Assembly: GCF_030160115.1 (NCBI RefSeq)
Contig: NZ_BSNS01000009.1
Location: 1 to 64,000 of the forward strand
DNA length: 64,000 nucleotides
Direction: 5' to 3'
DNA from: Devosia nitrariae
GTDB taxonomy: Bacteria; Pseudomonadota; Alphaproteobacteria; Rhizobiales; Devosiaceae
Under the pieces are notes generated by a model. The model worked only from the letters and a program-made list of their open reading frames with translations. It had not been told where the DNA came from and made no database searches. This document shows, piece after piece, positions 25,629-33,887 of the stretch. How positions within the stretch are numbered: the stretch's first letter is position 1; each line of letters opens with the position of its first letter. The position numbers and the translations under genes were made by a program.

Positions 25629-26410
25629 CGATCCCTGCCGTTGTATCCGCGACCGATCTCAGCCTCACTTTTCACACCAGTGACGGCCCCGTGACGGCCC
25701 TTTCCGATGTCACGCTCGACATCAAGAAAGGCGAGTTCGTTTCGTTCATCGGACCATCCGGGTGCGGAAAGACGACGTTTCTCAGAGCCATCGCCGATCT
25801 GGAAAGGCCGACCTCGGGCAGCATTGAGGTGAACGGGCAGACGCCCGGGAATGCGCGCAAAGATCGCGCCTATGGCTATGTCTTTCAGGCTGCGGCCCTC
25901 TACCCCTGGCGCACGATCGAAAAGAACGTGGCGCTGCCGCTCGAGATCATGGGGTATTCCAAAGCCCTGAAGGCCGAGCGGATTGCGCGCACGCTTGCGC
26001 TGGTCAACCTCGAGGGTTTTGAAAAGAAGTATCCCTGGCAGCTTTCCGGCGGCATGCAGCAGCGGGCTTCGATCGCCCGTGCCTTGGCGTTCGATGCGGA
26101 CCTCCTACTGATGGACGAGCCGTTCGGGGCGCTTGACGAGATCGTGCGCGATCACCTCAACTCCGAGCTGTTGAAGCTTTGGAAAGAGACGCAGAAGACC
26201 ATTTGTTTCGTCACCCATTCGATTCCCGAGGCGGTGTACCTGTCGACCAAGATCGTGGTGATGAGTCCGCGACCCGGGCGGGTGACCGACATCATCGAAT
26301 CGAGCCTCCCCGCCGAGCGCCCGCTCGATATCCGAGAAACGCCGGAGTTCCTCGCCATTGCCGCGCGTGTGCGCGAGGGCCTGCGGGCCGGCCACAGCTA
26401 TGAGGAGTGA
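25625..26410 (+). CDS. ABC transporter ATP-binding protein (SsuB/TauB/ThiZ type)
   Basis: This is the ATPase of the pyrimidine-operon importer. The 261-residue protein has Walker A GPSGCGKTTFLRAIADLE, the Q-loop VFQAAALYPWRT, signature LSGGMQQRASIARAL, Walker B LLLMDEPFGALDEI and the switch His in CFVTHSIPEA. I prefer the TTG at 25625, which overlaps the previous stop as TTGA and has GGAG eight bases upstream; GTG 25619 is an alternative. These ATPases serve NMT1/ThiY-type importers for nitrogen heterocycles and similar small molecules. Permease and binding-protein genes follow. Confidence 0.9.
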   Translation: MTIPAVVSATDLSLTFHTSDGPVTALSDVTLDIKKGEFVSFIGPSGCGKTTFLRAIADLERPTSGSIEVNGQTPGNARKDRAYGYVFQAAALYPWRTIEKNVALPLEIMGYSKALKAERIARTLALVNLEGFEKKYPWQLSGGMQQRASIARALAFDADLLLMDEPFGALDEIVRDHLNSELLKLWKETQKTICFVTHSIPEAVYLSTKIVVMSPRPGRVTDIIESSLPAERPLDIRETPEFLAIAARVREGLRAGHSYEE

Positions 26411-26417
26411 CGGGGCG

Positions 26418-26864
26418 GTGATCCGGGTTGCCTCGTTGAGCGATATGCCGGTCTGCGCCGCCATCTTCAACCGATGGGTCGACGAGACCGAGTGGATGCC
26501 GCGTGTCCACGACCATGACGACGTTGTCCGGCACTACCGGGAGACGGTCTACTCTCAGTGCCAGGTGTTCGTTGCCGAACGCCACGGCGCGGTGGGCGCC
26601 TTCCTCGCACTGTCGGACCAAAATTTTGTTACCGCTCTTTATGCAGACGGACGCTCCCGGGGGTTGGGCCTGGGAACACTCCTCATCGATAGGGCCAAGC
26701 AAATCCGCCCCGACGGCCTGTCCCTGTGGACGTTCGTCGCCAATGAGGACGCGCAACGCTTCTACCGTCGCCAGGGATTTGTCGAGGAGCGTCGCACCAC
26801 CGGTGAGAACGAGGAAGGCCTGCCCGACATCCTGCTGCGATGGTCTGGGAAGGTCCCCGCATGA
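26418..26864 (+). CDS. GNAT family N-acetyltransferase
   Basis: This 148-residue GNAT protein has the IRVASLSDMPVCAAIFNRWV start, CQVFVAERHGAVGAFLAL in the central sheet, and the acetyl-CoA loop DGRSRGLGLGTLLIDRAK, followed by LWTFVANEDAQRFYRRQGF. The GTG at 26418 is preceded by GAGGAG with a nine-base spacer and gives the usual GNAT start; ATG 26400, overlapping the ATPase gene, is an alternative. The stop overlaps the permease ATG by 4 bases. Substrate is unknown. Its place inside an importer operon suggests it modifies an imported or derived amine. Confidence 0.86.
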   Translation: MIRVASLSDMPVCAAIFNRWVDETEWMPRVHDHDDVVRHYRETVYSQCQVFVAERHGAVGAFLALSDQNFVTALYADGRSRGLGLGTLLIDRAKQIRPDGLSLWTFVANEDAQRFYRRQGFVEERRTTGENEEGLPDILLRWSGKVPA

Positions 26865-27766
26865 GAGGCCGGAGCGACCTGCTGCCCATCCTGACCGTGC
26901 TCGCGGGACTTCTCGTCCTCTGGTATCTCGGCGCCATCGGGCTCAATGGGCCGGTGCAGAACGACATGTACCGCCGCGCCGACGTAGTCGGCGTGCCATT
27001 CACCCAGTTCGTCGCCGACACGTGGAACCAGCAGCGTCCGGTGCTGCCGACGCCGCATCAGGTGTTCGCGGAGTTGTGGAACACCACCGCTCTCGTCGCG
27101 CCGACCGTTCCGCGCTCGCTCCTTTTCCACGCGTGGGTGACGCTCTCGGCAACACTCGCCGGCTTCGTGCTGGGATCGGGCCTCGGTATCCTGCTCGCCG
27201 TGATGATCGTCCATAGCGAGGCGATGAACCGCTCGCTGATGCCGTGGATCGTCGCCAGCCAGACGATCCCCATCCTGGCACTCGCTCCGCTCATCGTCGT
27301 TATCGGTTTCAATGTGTTTACCGGCACCTTCGGCGTCCCCACCGACCCGGCGCGCTTCATCTCCAAGGCCATCATCTCGGCGTATCTCTCGTTCTTTCCG
27401 GTGACCGTCGGCATGGTCAAGGGCCTTAGGAGCCCGGAAGACATTCAGCTCGACCTGATGCGCACCTACAACGCCTCGGCCGCGCAGGTCTTCTGGAAGC
27501 TCCGATGGCCGAGCGCGCTGCCCTTTCTCTTCACCTCGATGAAGGTCGGGGTGGCGGCCAGCCTCGTTGGCGCTATCGTCGGCGAGATGCCGACCGGTGC
27601 GGTCTCCGGTCTCGGCGCACGGCTCCTCAACGGCTCCTATTACGGCCAGACGACGCAGATCTGGTCGGCCTTGATCATGGCGTCGATTCTTGCCGCCGTG
27701 CTGGTCGTTGCCGTGGGACTCGTCGAGCGGCTGGTCTACGTGCGCATGGGGGCGCGACCGGCATGA
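26861..27766 (+). CDS. ABC transporter permease (NMT1/ThiX type), subunit 1
   Basis: This 301-residue membrane protein has an N-terminal anchor helix, a periplasmic loop of about 60 residues, and the BPD-transport core with SQTIPILALAPLIVV and the EAA-like cytoplasmic loop YNASAAQVFWKLRWPSALPFL. It overlaps the acetyltransferase stop and the second permease start by ATGA. It likely pairs with the 27763 gene product as a heterodimer driven by the 25625 ATPase. The substrate is probably a pyrimidine or its base analogue, from operon context only. Confidence 0.89.
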   Translation: MRGRSDLLPILTVLAGLLVLWYLGAIGLNGPVQNDMYRRADVVGVPFTQFVADTWNQQRPVLPTPHQVFAELWNTTALVAPTVPRSLLFHAWVTLSATLAGFVLGSGLGILLAVMIVHSEAMNRSLMPWIVASQTIPILALAPLIVVIGFNVFTGTFGVPTDPARFISKAIISAYLSFFPVTVGMVKGLRSPEDIQLDLMRTYNASAAQVFWKLRWPSALPFLFTSMKVGVAASLVGAIVGEMPTGAVSGLGARLLNGSYYGQTTQIWSALIMASILAAVLVVAVGLVERLVYVRMGARPA

Positions 27767-28860
27767 GCCAGCTGCAGCACTACCTCGCCATTGTCGCCTG
27801 GGGCCTTTCGGCTGCAGCGCTCGTCATGGGGTGGGTTTCGGCCGACGCGCTGCCACCGGCCTGGCTCTTCGTCTTCCTGCTGCTGGGTACGGCGAGCCTG
27901 GTGCGTATCGCCGGGTGGTTCAGCCTGTGGCTCGACGGCATCATCGCCGGGGCCGGCGTTGTTGCCGTGCTGGTGAGCCTCCCCGATCTCTCGCCGGTGC
28001 CGGGCTATTACTGGCTGGCGCTGCTCGCCGCCTGGGCCTTCGCCTGGCTCTTCGTCGAGCGGTTGACACGGGCGATGGCCTCCGGCCTGGTCGAGCCTGG
28101 GATCTTCGGTTTCCTCGTGCCGCTGATCTTCGGCGTGATGGTGCTGGTCATCTGGGAAGCGGTGACGCGCGGGGCGAACGTGCCTTCCGTCATCCTGCCG
28201 CCGCCCTCGGCCATCTGGGCGCGCATCGCCGGCAGCACGTCGACGCTCTGGGCCGATTTCCAGCAGACGTTCCTGAAGGCCGTGCTGATCGGATACGCGC
28301 TCGGTTGCGGGCTGGGCTTTGCCGTTGCCATCCTCATCGACCGCTCACCCTTCTTGAAGCGCGGGCTGCTGCCGCTCGGCAACTTCGTCTCCGCGCTGCC
28401 GATCATCGGGGTCGCCCCGATCATGGTCATGTGGTTCGGTTTCGACTGGCCGAGCAAGGCGGCCGTCGTCGTCATCATGACCTTCTTTCCAATGCTGGTG
28501 AACACGGTCGCGGGCCTCAATGCCGCAGGCGCCATGGAGCGCGACCTGATGCGCACCTACGCCGCCGGCTACTGGCAGACCCTATTGAAGTTGCGCCTAC
28601 CCGCCGCGGCGCCCTTCATCTTCAACGCCCTCAAGATCAATTCGACATTGGCCTTGATCGGCGCCATCGTGGCGGAATTCTTCGGAACGCCCATAGTGGG
28701 AATGGGCTTCCGGATCTCAACCGAAGTCGGCCGGATGAATGTCGACATGGTCTGGGCCGAGATCGCGGTGGCGGCGCTCGCGGGATCGGCTTTTTACGGG
28801 GTGGTGGTGCTCGTCGAACGGGCGACCACCTTCTGGCATCCGTCGGTGCGCAGCGCCTGA
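27763..28860 (+). CDS. ABC transporter permease with N-terminal membrane extension, subunit 2
   Basis: The 365-residue protein is about 100 residues longer than most SsuC/ThiX permeases. The first 110 residues add roughly four hydrophobic helices (LAIVAWGLSAAALVMGWV, AWLFVFLLLGTASLV, IIAGAGVVAVLVSLP, YYWLALLAAWAFAWLF). The normal permease core follows, with SALPIIGVAPIMVMWFGF and the EAA loop YAAGYWQTLLKLRLPAAAPFI. It overlaps subunit 1 by 4 bases. Such an extension is seen in some permeases of riboflavin/pyrimidine-type importers, but its job is unknown to me. Confidence 0.88.
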   Translation: MSQLQHYLAIVAWGLSAAALVMGWVSADALPPAWLFVFLLLGTASLVRIAGWFSLWLDGIIAGAGVVAVLVSLPDLSPVPGYYWLALLAAWAFAWLFVERLTRAMASGLVEPGIFGFLVPLIFGVMVLVIWEAVTRGANVPSVILPPPSAIWARIAGSTSTLWADFQQTFLKAVLIGYALGCGLGFAVAILIDRSPFLKRGLLPLGNFVSALPIIGVAPIMVMWFGFDWPSKAAVVVIMTFFPMLVNTVAGLNAAGAMERDLMRTYAAGYWQTLLKLRLPAAAPFIFNALKINSTLALIGAIVAEFFGTPIVGMGFRISTEVGRMNVDMVWAEIAVAALAGSAFYGVVVLVERATTFWHPSVRSA

Positions 28861-28890
28861 CGGAGCCGTAACAAGGAAGGGACAACAGGG

Positions 28891-29883
28891 ATGAAGAAAC
28901 TCGCAATCGCAGCGCTCGCCGGCGCTCTGTCGCTGGCCGGCGCTGAGGGCGTCACGGCACAGGACAGCGTCGTACTGCAGCTGAAATGGGTGGCCCAGGG
29001 GCAGTTCGCCGGCTACTACGTCGCCCAGGCCAAGGGCTTTTATGAGGAGGAGGGGCTTAACGTCGAGATCAAGCCCGGCGGGCCCGACATTGCCCCCGAG
29101 CAGGTGATCGCCGGCGGCGGCGCCGACGTCATCACCACCTGGATGGCAGCCGGCCTTGCCGCCCGCGAGCGCGGCGTGCCGCTGGTCAATATCGCCCAGC
29201 CGTTCAAGAACTCGGGGCTGCTTCTGACCTGCCGCAAGGATATGGGCGTCGAAACGACCGAGGACTTCCCCGGCAAGACGCTCGGCGTCTGGTTCTTCGG
29301 CAACGAATATCCGTTCTACGCCTGGATGGCCAAGCTCGGCTATTCGACCGAAGGCGGCGCCGACGGCGTCGAGGTGTTGAAACAGGCCTTCAATGTCGAT
29401 CCGCTGATCCAGGGGCAGGCGGCCTGCATCTCCACCATGACCTACAACGAATACGGCCAGGTGCTGCGCGCCGGGCTCTCCGAGGATGAGCTGACCGTCT
29501 TCAACTATCGCGACGAGGGCGTCGGCATGCTCGAGGACGGCCTTTATGTGCTCGAAGAAAACCTCGACGATCCGGCCTTCGTCGACAAGATGACCCGGTT
29601 CGTGCGCGCCTCGATGAAGGGCTGGGCCTATACCGCCGAGAACCCCGAGGAAGCCGCTCAGATCGTCCTCGACAACGACATGACCGGCGCCATGATGCTC
29701 GAGGACCAGGTCTACCAGGTCGGCGAGATCAACAAGCTCGTCGACGGCTCCACAGGCGCGCTCGACCCGGCCGACTACCAGCAGACGGTCGATACGCTCC
29801 TCTCGGCGGTGTCGCCCGATAACCCGGCCATCACCAAAGAACCGGAAGGCGCCTTCACTACGGTGGTGACCGACGGGCTCTAA
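28891..29883 (+). CDS. NMT1/ThiY-like ABC transporter substrate-binding protein
   Basis: This 330-residue periplasmic protein has a signal peptide (MKKLAIAALAGALSLAGAEG, cleavage near TAQ/D) and the NMT1/ThiY pattern LQLKWVAQGQFAGYYVAQAK, EEEGLNVEIKPGGPDI and a C-terminal lobe beginning at GKTLGVWFFGNEYPF. ThiY relatives bind formyl-aminopyrimidine, riboflavin or similar heterocycles. Its operon with dihydropyrimidinase and beta-ureidopropionase suggests uracil, thymine or a related pyrimidine. AAGGAAGG precedes the ATG. It is the last gene of the operon and ends at a terminator. Confidence 0.9.
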   Translation: MKKLAIAALAGALSLAGAEGVTAQDSVVLQLKWVAQGQFAGYYVAQAKGFYEEEGLNVEIKPGGPDIAPEQVIAGGGADVITTWMAAGLAARERGVPLVNIAQPFKNSGLLLTCRKDMGVETTEDFPGKTLGVWFFGNEYPFYAWMAKLGYSTEGGADGVEVLKQAFNVDPLIQGQAACISTMTYNEYGQVLRAGLSEDELTVFNYRDEGVGMLEDGLYVLEENLDDPAFVDKMTRFVRASMKGWAYTAENPEEAAQIVLDNDMTGAMMLEDQVYQVGEINKLVDGSTGALDPADYQQTVDTLLSAVSPDNPAITKEPEGAFTTVVTDGL

Positions 29884-29905
29884 CCTTTACCGGTAGGCTC
29901 ATGGG

Positions 29906-29933
29906 AAGGCGGAGCTGCTGCTCCGCCTTTTCC
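29906..29933. terminator. Rho-independent terminator between convergent genes
   Basis: A perfect 10-bp stem AAGGCGGAGC / GCTCCGCCTT with loop TGCT is followed by TTTTCC on the plus strand. It closes the pyrimidine operon and, read from the other side, lies directly after the dgcA stop. Confidence 0.85.
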
Positions 29934-30923
29934 TTAGCCGCCCCACATTTCGGCACCCGCGCCAATGATCCGACCAGCGGCATAGGAGAGACCTCCCGGT
30001 CGGTCTTGTTGCAGGAGCAGCGGGCCATCGAGGTCGACCCAGTCCGCCAGGCCGCAAAGCAGCAGGGCCGGAGCCATGGAGAGCGAGGTGCCGACCATGC
30101 AGCCGACCATGAGCCTGAGACCGCGCGCCCGGGCGGCGTGGGCCAATGCAATGGCTTCGGTGAGCCCGCCGGTCTTGTCGAGCTTGATGTTGATCGCCTC
30201 ATAGCGGCTGTTGAGCATAGCGAGGCTGGAAAGGCCGTGGATGCTTTCATCGGCGCAGATCGGCACCGGATGCGGAACGGTACTCAAGGTGGTATCGGCA
30301 TCAGCCGGCAAAGGTTGTTCGACCAGCTCGACACCGAGCTTCCGGCACGCTTCGATATTGGCGGCAAGATCCTGGACCGCCCAGGCTTCATTGGCATCGA
30401 CAATGAGACGTGCGTTCGGCACGGCGGCGCGCACGGCTGCGATCCGCTCATGGTCGCCGGCGCCGTCGAGCTTGAGCTTCAACAGCGGGTAATCCGAGAC
30501 CCTGCGGGCGGATTCCGCCATTGCCTCAGGTGTGTCGAGGCTGATCGTATAGGCGGAGATGACTTTCGGCGGCACGGCAAGGCCGGTGAGGGCCGCGACG
30601 CTGGTGCCAGCAAGCCGTGCTTCGAGGTCCCAGAAGGCGCAGTCGATCCCGTTGCGGGCGGCGCCGGGTGGCAGGGCTGCCTGCAGCCCCTGCCGGTCGA
30701 GGCCGGCTTCTATGGCCGGCGCAAGACCGAGGATCGTGTCCAGGACGCCCTCCGGCGTCTCGCCATAGCGGGCATAGGGCACACACTCGCCGTGGCCAGC
30801 GATACCGTCACAGGTCAGTGTCACATGCACCACCACCGCCTCGTGCTTGCTGCCGCGCGAGATGGCGAAGGTGCCCGCGATACCGAAACGCTCGATAGCG
30901 GCCGCGAGCACGACGCCGCTCAT
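29934..30923 (-). CDS. dgcA: L-Ala-D/L-Glu epimerase-type enolase superfamily enzyme (DgcA-like)
   Basis: This enzyme epimerises dipeptides such as L-Ala-D-Glu from peptidoglycan, or racemises N-acetyl-D-Glu in the DgcA branch. The 329-residue protein has the enolase-superfamily set: LLKLKLD (acid/base KxK), IVDANEAW, EQPLP and ADES as Mg ligands, and IKLDKTGG (second catalytic Lys). The near-terminal MVGCMVGTSLSMAPA loop fits dipeptide epimerases. The two assigned names cannot be separated by eye. It overlaps the GntR gene by 4 bases, and peptide-importer genes lie next to it, which supports muropeptide use. Confidence 0.88.
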   Translation of the reverse strand: MSGVVLAAAIERFGIAGTFAISRGSKHEAVVVHVTLTCDGIAGHGECVPYARYGETPEGVLDTILGLAPAIEAGLDRQGLQAALPPGAARNGIDCAFWDLEARLAGTSVAALTGLAVPPKVISAYTISLDTPEAMAESARRVSDYPLLKLKLDGAGDHERIAAVRAAVPNARLIVDANEAWAVQDLAANIEACRKLGVELVEQPLPADADTTLSTVPHPVPICADESIHGLSSLAMLNSRYEAINIKLDKTGGLTEAIALAHAARARGLRLMVGCMVGTSLSMAPALLLCGLADWVDLDGPLLLQQDRPGGLSYAAGRIIGAGAEMWGG

Positions 30924-31702
30924 GGCTCGAGCTTCAGCTCGGCGATGAAATCGTAGCGGTCGCCACGATAGGAGGATTTGGTGACTTCGATGGCTCGGCC
31001 GTTGGCGAGGAACGAGTGCCGCTCGATATGGAGGATGGGGCTGCCGTCGACGATGCCGAGAAGCGAGGCCTCCTGCTTGTCGGCGATGGCCGAGCGCAGG
31101 CGCTGCAGCGCGCGCACCGGCATGTAGCCGTTCTGCTTCAAGGTCTCGTAGAGCGACTCGCCGACCTCGCCTCCGCCAACGGCAAAGAGGGGCACCACCG
31201 CGTGCTCGACCGCCAGCGGGTCATTATCGGACAGGCGCACGCGCGACAGGCGCAGCACCTGCTCGTTAGGCGAGAGTCCGAGCTTGACCATCTCCTCCGG
31301 ATCCGGCAGTCCGCTCGTCCTTGAAAGGACGATGGAGCGGGCAGTGGCGCCGCGCCGCTGCATGTCGGCGGTAAAGCCGATCAGCACCGAGAGCGGCTGG
31401 TCGACATGGGGTGAGACATAGGAACCGGCCCCGCGCCGCCGCGCGATCAGCCCGTCGCGGAAGAGGTCGTCGATGGCGCTGCGCACCGTTACCCGCGACA
31501 GGCCCGTTGCCTTCATCAGCACGCGCTCGGAGGGCAGCGCCTCACCGCCGCGCAACTCCCCGCGCTCGATCAACTGGCGCATGGCACCGGCAAGCTGCAG
31601 GTAGAGCGGATCCTCGCTCGCGCCGCCCCTCGGCAAGTTGGCCAGGATGCGTGTGACGACCGCTGAGGCCTCGGGTTCGGATTGAGGGGTGGGTGTGGTC
31701 AT
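30920..31702 (-). CDS. GntR/HutC family transcriptional regulator with UTRA ligand domain
   Basis: This 260-residue regulator has an N-terminal winged helix (PLYLQLAGAMRQLIERGE, LPSERVLMKATGLSRVTVRS, RRRGAGSYV) and a UTRA sensor domain ending in SSYRGDRYDFIAELKLEP, the tail typical of NagR/DasR-like proteins that sense amino sugar phosphates. I start at the ATG at 31702 (MTTPTPQ). It shares an operon with dgcA (4-base overlap). The 11-bp TGGT repeats at 35462-35511 and 47985-48017 contain ACTGGTCT-like halves of the kind DasR/NagR proteins recognise, so it is the best local candidate for their regulator. Confidence 0.9.
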   Translation of the reverse strand: MTTPTPQSEPEASAVVTRILANLPRGGASEDPLYLQLAGAMRQLIERGELRGGEALPSERVLMKATGLSRVTVRSAIDDLFRDGLIARRRGAGSYVSPHVDQPLSVLIGFTADMQRRGATARSIVLSRTSGLPDPEEMVKLGLSPNEQVLRLSRVRLSDNDPLAVEHAVVPLFAVGGGEVGESLYETLKQNGYMPVRALQRLRSAIADKQEASLLGIVDGSPILHIERHSFLANGRAIEVTKSSYRGDRYDFIAELKLEP

Positions 31703-31726
31703 GGTTTCCACCCACGTGTTGGTTGC

Positions 31727-31855
31727 AACCCCTCACCCTGTCCCTCTCCCCAGAGGGGCGAGGGGACCCTGTGGGTGTGCATGATACAAGTACGAGCACC
31801 GAGTTCACCTCGCCCCTCTGGGGAGAGGTCGGACCGAAGGTCCGGGTGAGGGGTT
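31727..31855. repeat. REP pair, CCCCTCACCC type, copy 4
   Basis: AACCCCTCACCCTGTCCCTC and CCCCAGAGGGGCGAGGGG on the left pair with CCTCGCCCCTCTGGGGAGAGG and GGTCCGGGTGAGGGGTT on the right. The ends are inverted for at least 12 bases (AACCCCTCACCC / GGGTGAGGGGTT). It fills the gap between the GntR gene and the peptide permease dppC. No DUF559 gene is attached. Confidence 0.88.
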
Positions 31856-31885
31856 CTCCGGCTTGGCAAGCAGGCATCCATCCCC

Positions 31886-32713
31886 CTACTCCTGCGTCCG
31901 AAGCCGAGGATCGAGCGTGTCACGCAACGCATCGCCGAGAAGGTTGAAGCCGAAGGAGAGGAAGAGGATGGCAAAACCCGCAAACATCGCCGGCCAGGGC
32001 GAGAGCAGCAGGAAGTTGCGGCCCTCCGAGAGCATCAGCCCGAGAGACGGGATCGGCGGCTGCGCTCCGAGCCCGAGAAAGGAAAGCGAGGCCTCGACGA
32101 GGATCGCGGCCGACAGCAGCAGGCTCGTCTGCACCAGCACCACGGAAGCCAGGTTCGGCAGCAGGTGCAGGAAAATGATCCGTGCGTCCGAGGCGCCGAT
32201 GGCCCTGGCGCCGTTGACGTACTCGCTCTCGCAGATGACCAGCGCCGGGCCGCGCAGGAGCCGGGCGAAGATCGGCGTATAGACGATGGCGATGGCGATC
32301 GCCGCACTCCAGATCGAGGGGCCGAGTACGGCGATCACCCCGATGGCCAGGAGCAGGATCGGAAAGGCGAAGAGCACGTCCATGATCCGCATCGTCACCC
32401 GGTCGAACCAGCCGCGGTAATAAGCAGCGAGCATGCCGAGCGTACCGCCGGCAGCAAGGGCGAGGGCAACGGCGATGACGCAGGTCGTCAGCGACGTGCG
32501 GTAGCCGTAAAGGATGCGCGCCAGCACGTCCCGGCCGAGCTGATCGGTGCCGAGCAGGTTGACGAGGTTCGGCCCCTTCATCCGCTGCACCATCACCTGC
32601 GCATAAGGGTCCTGGAGCCCGACAATGGGCGCGAAGACTGCGAGCAGCACCTGAAGGGCGACGAACGCGGCGGCAAAGGCGAGGAGCTTGTTGCGAGATA
32701 GAAATGCGGTCAT
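31886..32713 (-). CDS. Peptide ABC transporter permease (DppC type)
   Basis: This 275-residue inner-membrane subunit has an N-terminal helix, the DppC/OppC N-domain end HLLGTDQLGRD-like sequence (LLGTDQLGRDVLARILYG), five further helices and the EAA loop YVNGARAIGASDARIIFLHLLP. The C-terminus SLGLMLSEGRNFLLLSPW and FNLLGDALRDTLDPRLR is typical. It overlaps the DppB-type gene by 4 bases. With the binding protein and the divergent ATPases at 35598-37513 it completes a Dpp-type importer, probably for muropeptide-derived peptides given dgcA, anmK and murQ nearby. Confidence 0.9.
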   Translation of the reverse strand: MTAFLSRNKLLAFAAAFVALQVLLAVFAPIVGLQDPYAQVMVQRMKGPNLVNLLGTDQLGRDVLARILYGYRTSLTTCVIAVALALAAGGTLGMLAAYYRGWFDRVTMRIMDVLFAFPILLLAIGVIAVLGPSIWSAAIAIAIVYTPIFARLLRGPALVICESEYVNGARAIGASDARIIFLHLLPNLASVVLVQTSLLLSAAILVEASLSFLGLGAQPPIPSLGLMLSEGRNFLLLSPWPAMFAGFAILFLSFGFNLLGDALRDTLDPRLRTQE

Positions 32714-33660
32714 CGCGATACCCTCGGATCGATGACGGCATAGAGGAGGTCGACGAGGAAATTGACGACGACGAAAGCGAAAGTCATGACGAGGATGGTG
32801 GCCTGCACCAGCGGATAGTTGCGCTCGGCGATGGCCCCGAGCACCAGCCGTCCGAGACCGGGAATGGCAAAGACCTGCTCGATGACGATGGCGCCGCCCA
32901 GCAGGTACCCGGCCGAGACGCCGACGCTGGTGATGAACGGGATCAGTGCGTTACGCAGGGCGTGCTTATAGATGATGCGCCGACGTCCGGCGCCCTTGGC
33001 TCTGGCTGTGCGGATATAGTCCTGGCTCAAGGCATCGAGCATGGCCGAGCGCACCAGCCGCGAGAGGTTGGCGAGCATCGGCAGCGACAGCGCGATGACC
33101 GGCAGGATCATGCGCGAAAGATTGCCGAGCGGATCCTGGGTAAAGGGCACGTAGCCCAGCGCCTGGACGCCGGGCATGAGCTTGGAGACGAGAAAGATGG
33201 TGACGATCCCGAGCCAGAAGGACGGGATGGTCAGGCCCGCGATGGCCCCGATCCGCACCGCAACCTCGGCGCCCTTGCCGCGCGCTTCGGCCATGAAGGC
33301 GCCGAGCGGTATGGCAAGGCCTGCCCCGAAAAGGATGGAGAGGAGTGTCAGTTCGATGGTCGGCCAGATCTGCGCGCCGATCTCGGCGGCCACAGGTCGA
33401 CCCGTCCAGATCGAGGTGCCGAGATTGCCCTGCAGCACGCCCCAGATCCAGTGGCCGTACTGGACGAGGACGGGCTTATCGAGCCCGACCCGCGCCTCGA
33501 GCTCGGCGATGCGCTCCGGCGTGATCTCGGTGTTGGCGCCGAGCATGATGGCCACTGCATCGCCCGGGATGAGGCGGATCATCAGGAATACGATGATCGA
33601 GACCCCGAAAAGGACGATCAGCAGATCGACGATGCGGCTGGCGAGAAAACGCAACGGCAT
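32710..33660 (-). CDS. Peptide ABC transporter permease (DppB type)
   Basis: The 316-residue permease has an N-terminal helix followed by the DppB signature VSIIVFLMIRLIPGDAV, a periplasmic loop, LTIPSFWLGIVTIFLVSKL, the EAA loop YIRTARAKGAGRRRIIYKHALRNALIP and VEQVFAIPGLGRLVLGAI-like C-terminal sequence (IEQVFAIPGLGRL). It follows the binding protein across a 227-base REP-containing gap and overlaps the DppC-type gene. It forms the other half of the peptide channel. Confidence 0.91.
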   Translation of the reverse strand: MPLRFLASRIVDLLIVLFGVSIIVFLMIRLIPGDAVAIMLGANTEITPERIAELEARVGLDKPVLVQYGHWIWGVLQGNLGTSIWTGRPVAAEIGAQIWPTIELTLLSILFGAGLAIPLGAFMAEARGKGAEVAVRIGAIAGLTIPSFWLGIVTIFLVSKLMPGVQALGYVPFTQDPLGNLSRMILPVIALSLPMLANLSRLVRSAMLDALSQDYIRTARAKGAGRRRIIYKHALRNALIPFITSVGVSAGYLLGGAIVIEQVFAIPGLGRLVLGAIAERNYPLVQATILVMTFAFVVVNFLVDLLYAVIDPRVSR

Positions 33661-33735
33661 GGACTGGTCCGTGGCAGGTTAACGGGTGGCGGGAAGGTGG
33701 GCGGGGAGCACGTTGTCCTGCCCCTTACCGAAGAC

Positions 33736-33851
33736 ACCCCCCTCCCATCCTCCCCCACAAGGGGGGAGGTGCGGCGCCGTGCCCGTGGCATCATGCTGCC
33801 AAGCCCACCGGACCTGCACCTCCCCCTTGATGGGGGAGGTTGGGAGGGGGT
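33736..33851. repeat. REP pair, CCTCCCC-type (second REP family)
   Basis: The left unit CCTCCCATCCTCCCCCACAA-GGGGGGAGGTGC and the right unit GCACCTCCCCCTTGATGGGG-GAGGTTGGGAGGGGG are inverted relative to each other. The stem sequence differs from the CCCCTCACCC family. It lies between the dppA-type and dppB-type genes, where hairpins often raise binding-protein mRNA over permease mRNA. Confidence 0.82.
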
Positions 33852-33887
33852 AGTGCGCCGGCCGATCAGCCACAGCCATTCGCACGC

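Noticed and set aside
28861..28890. TPP or other riboswitch before the ThiY-like gene
   Set aside because: The space before the gene is 30 bases and no thi-box pieces (CTGAGA, ACCTGATCTGG) are visible here or before 58764-59771.
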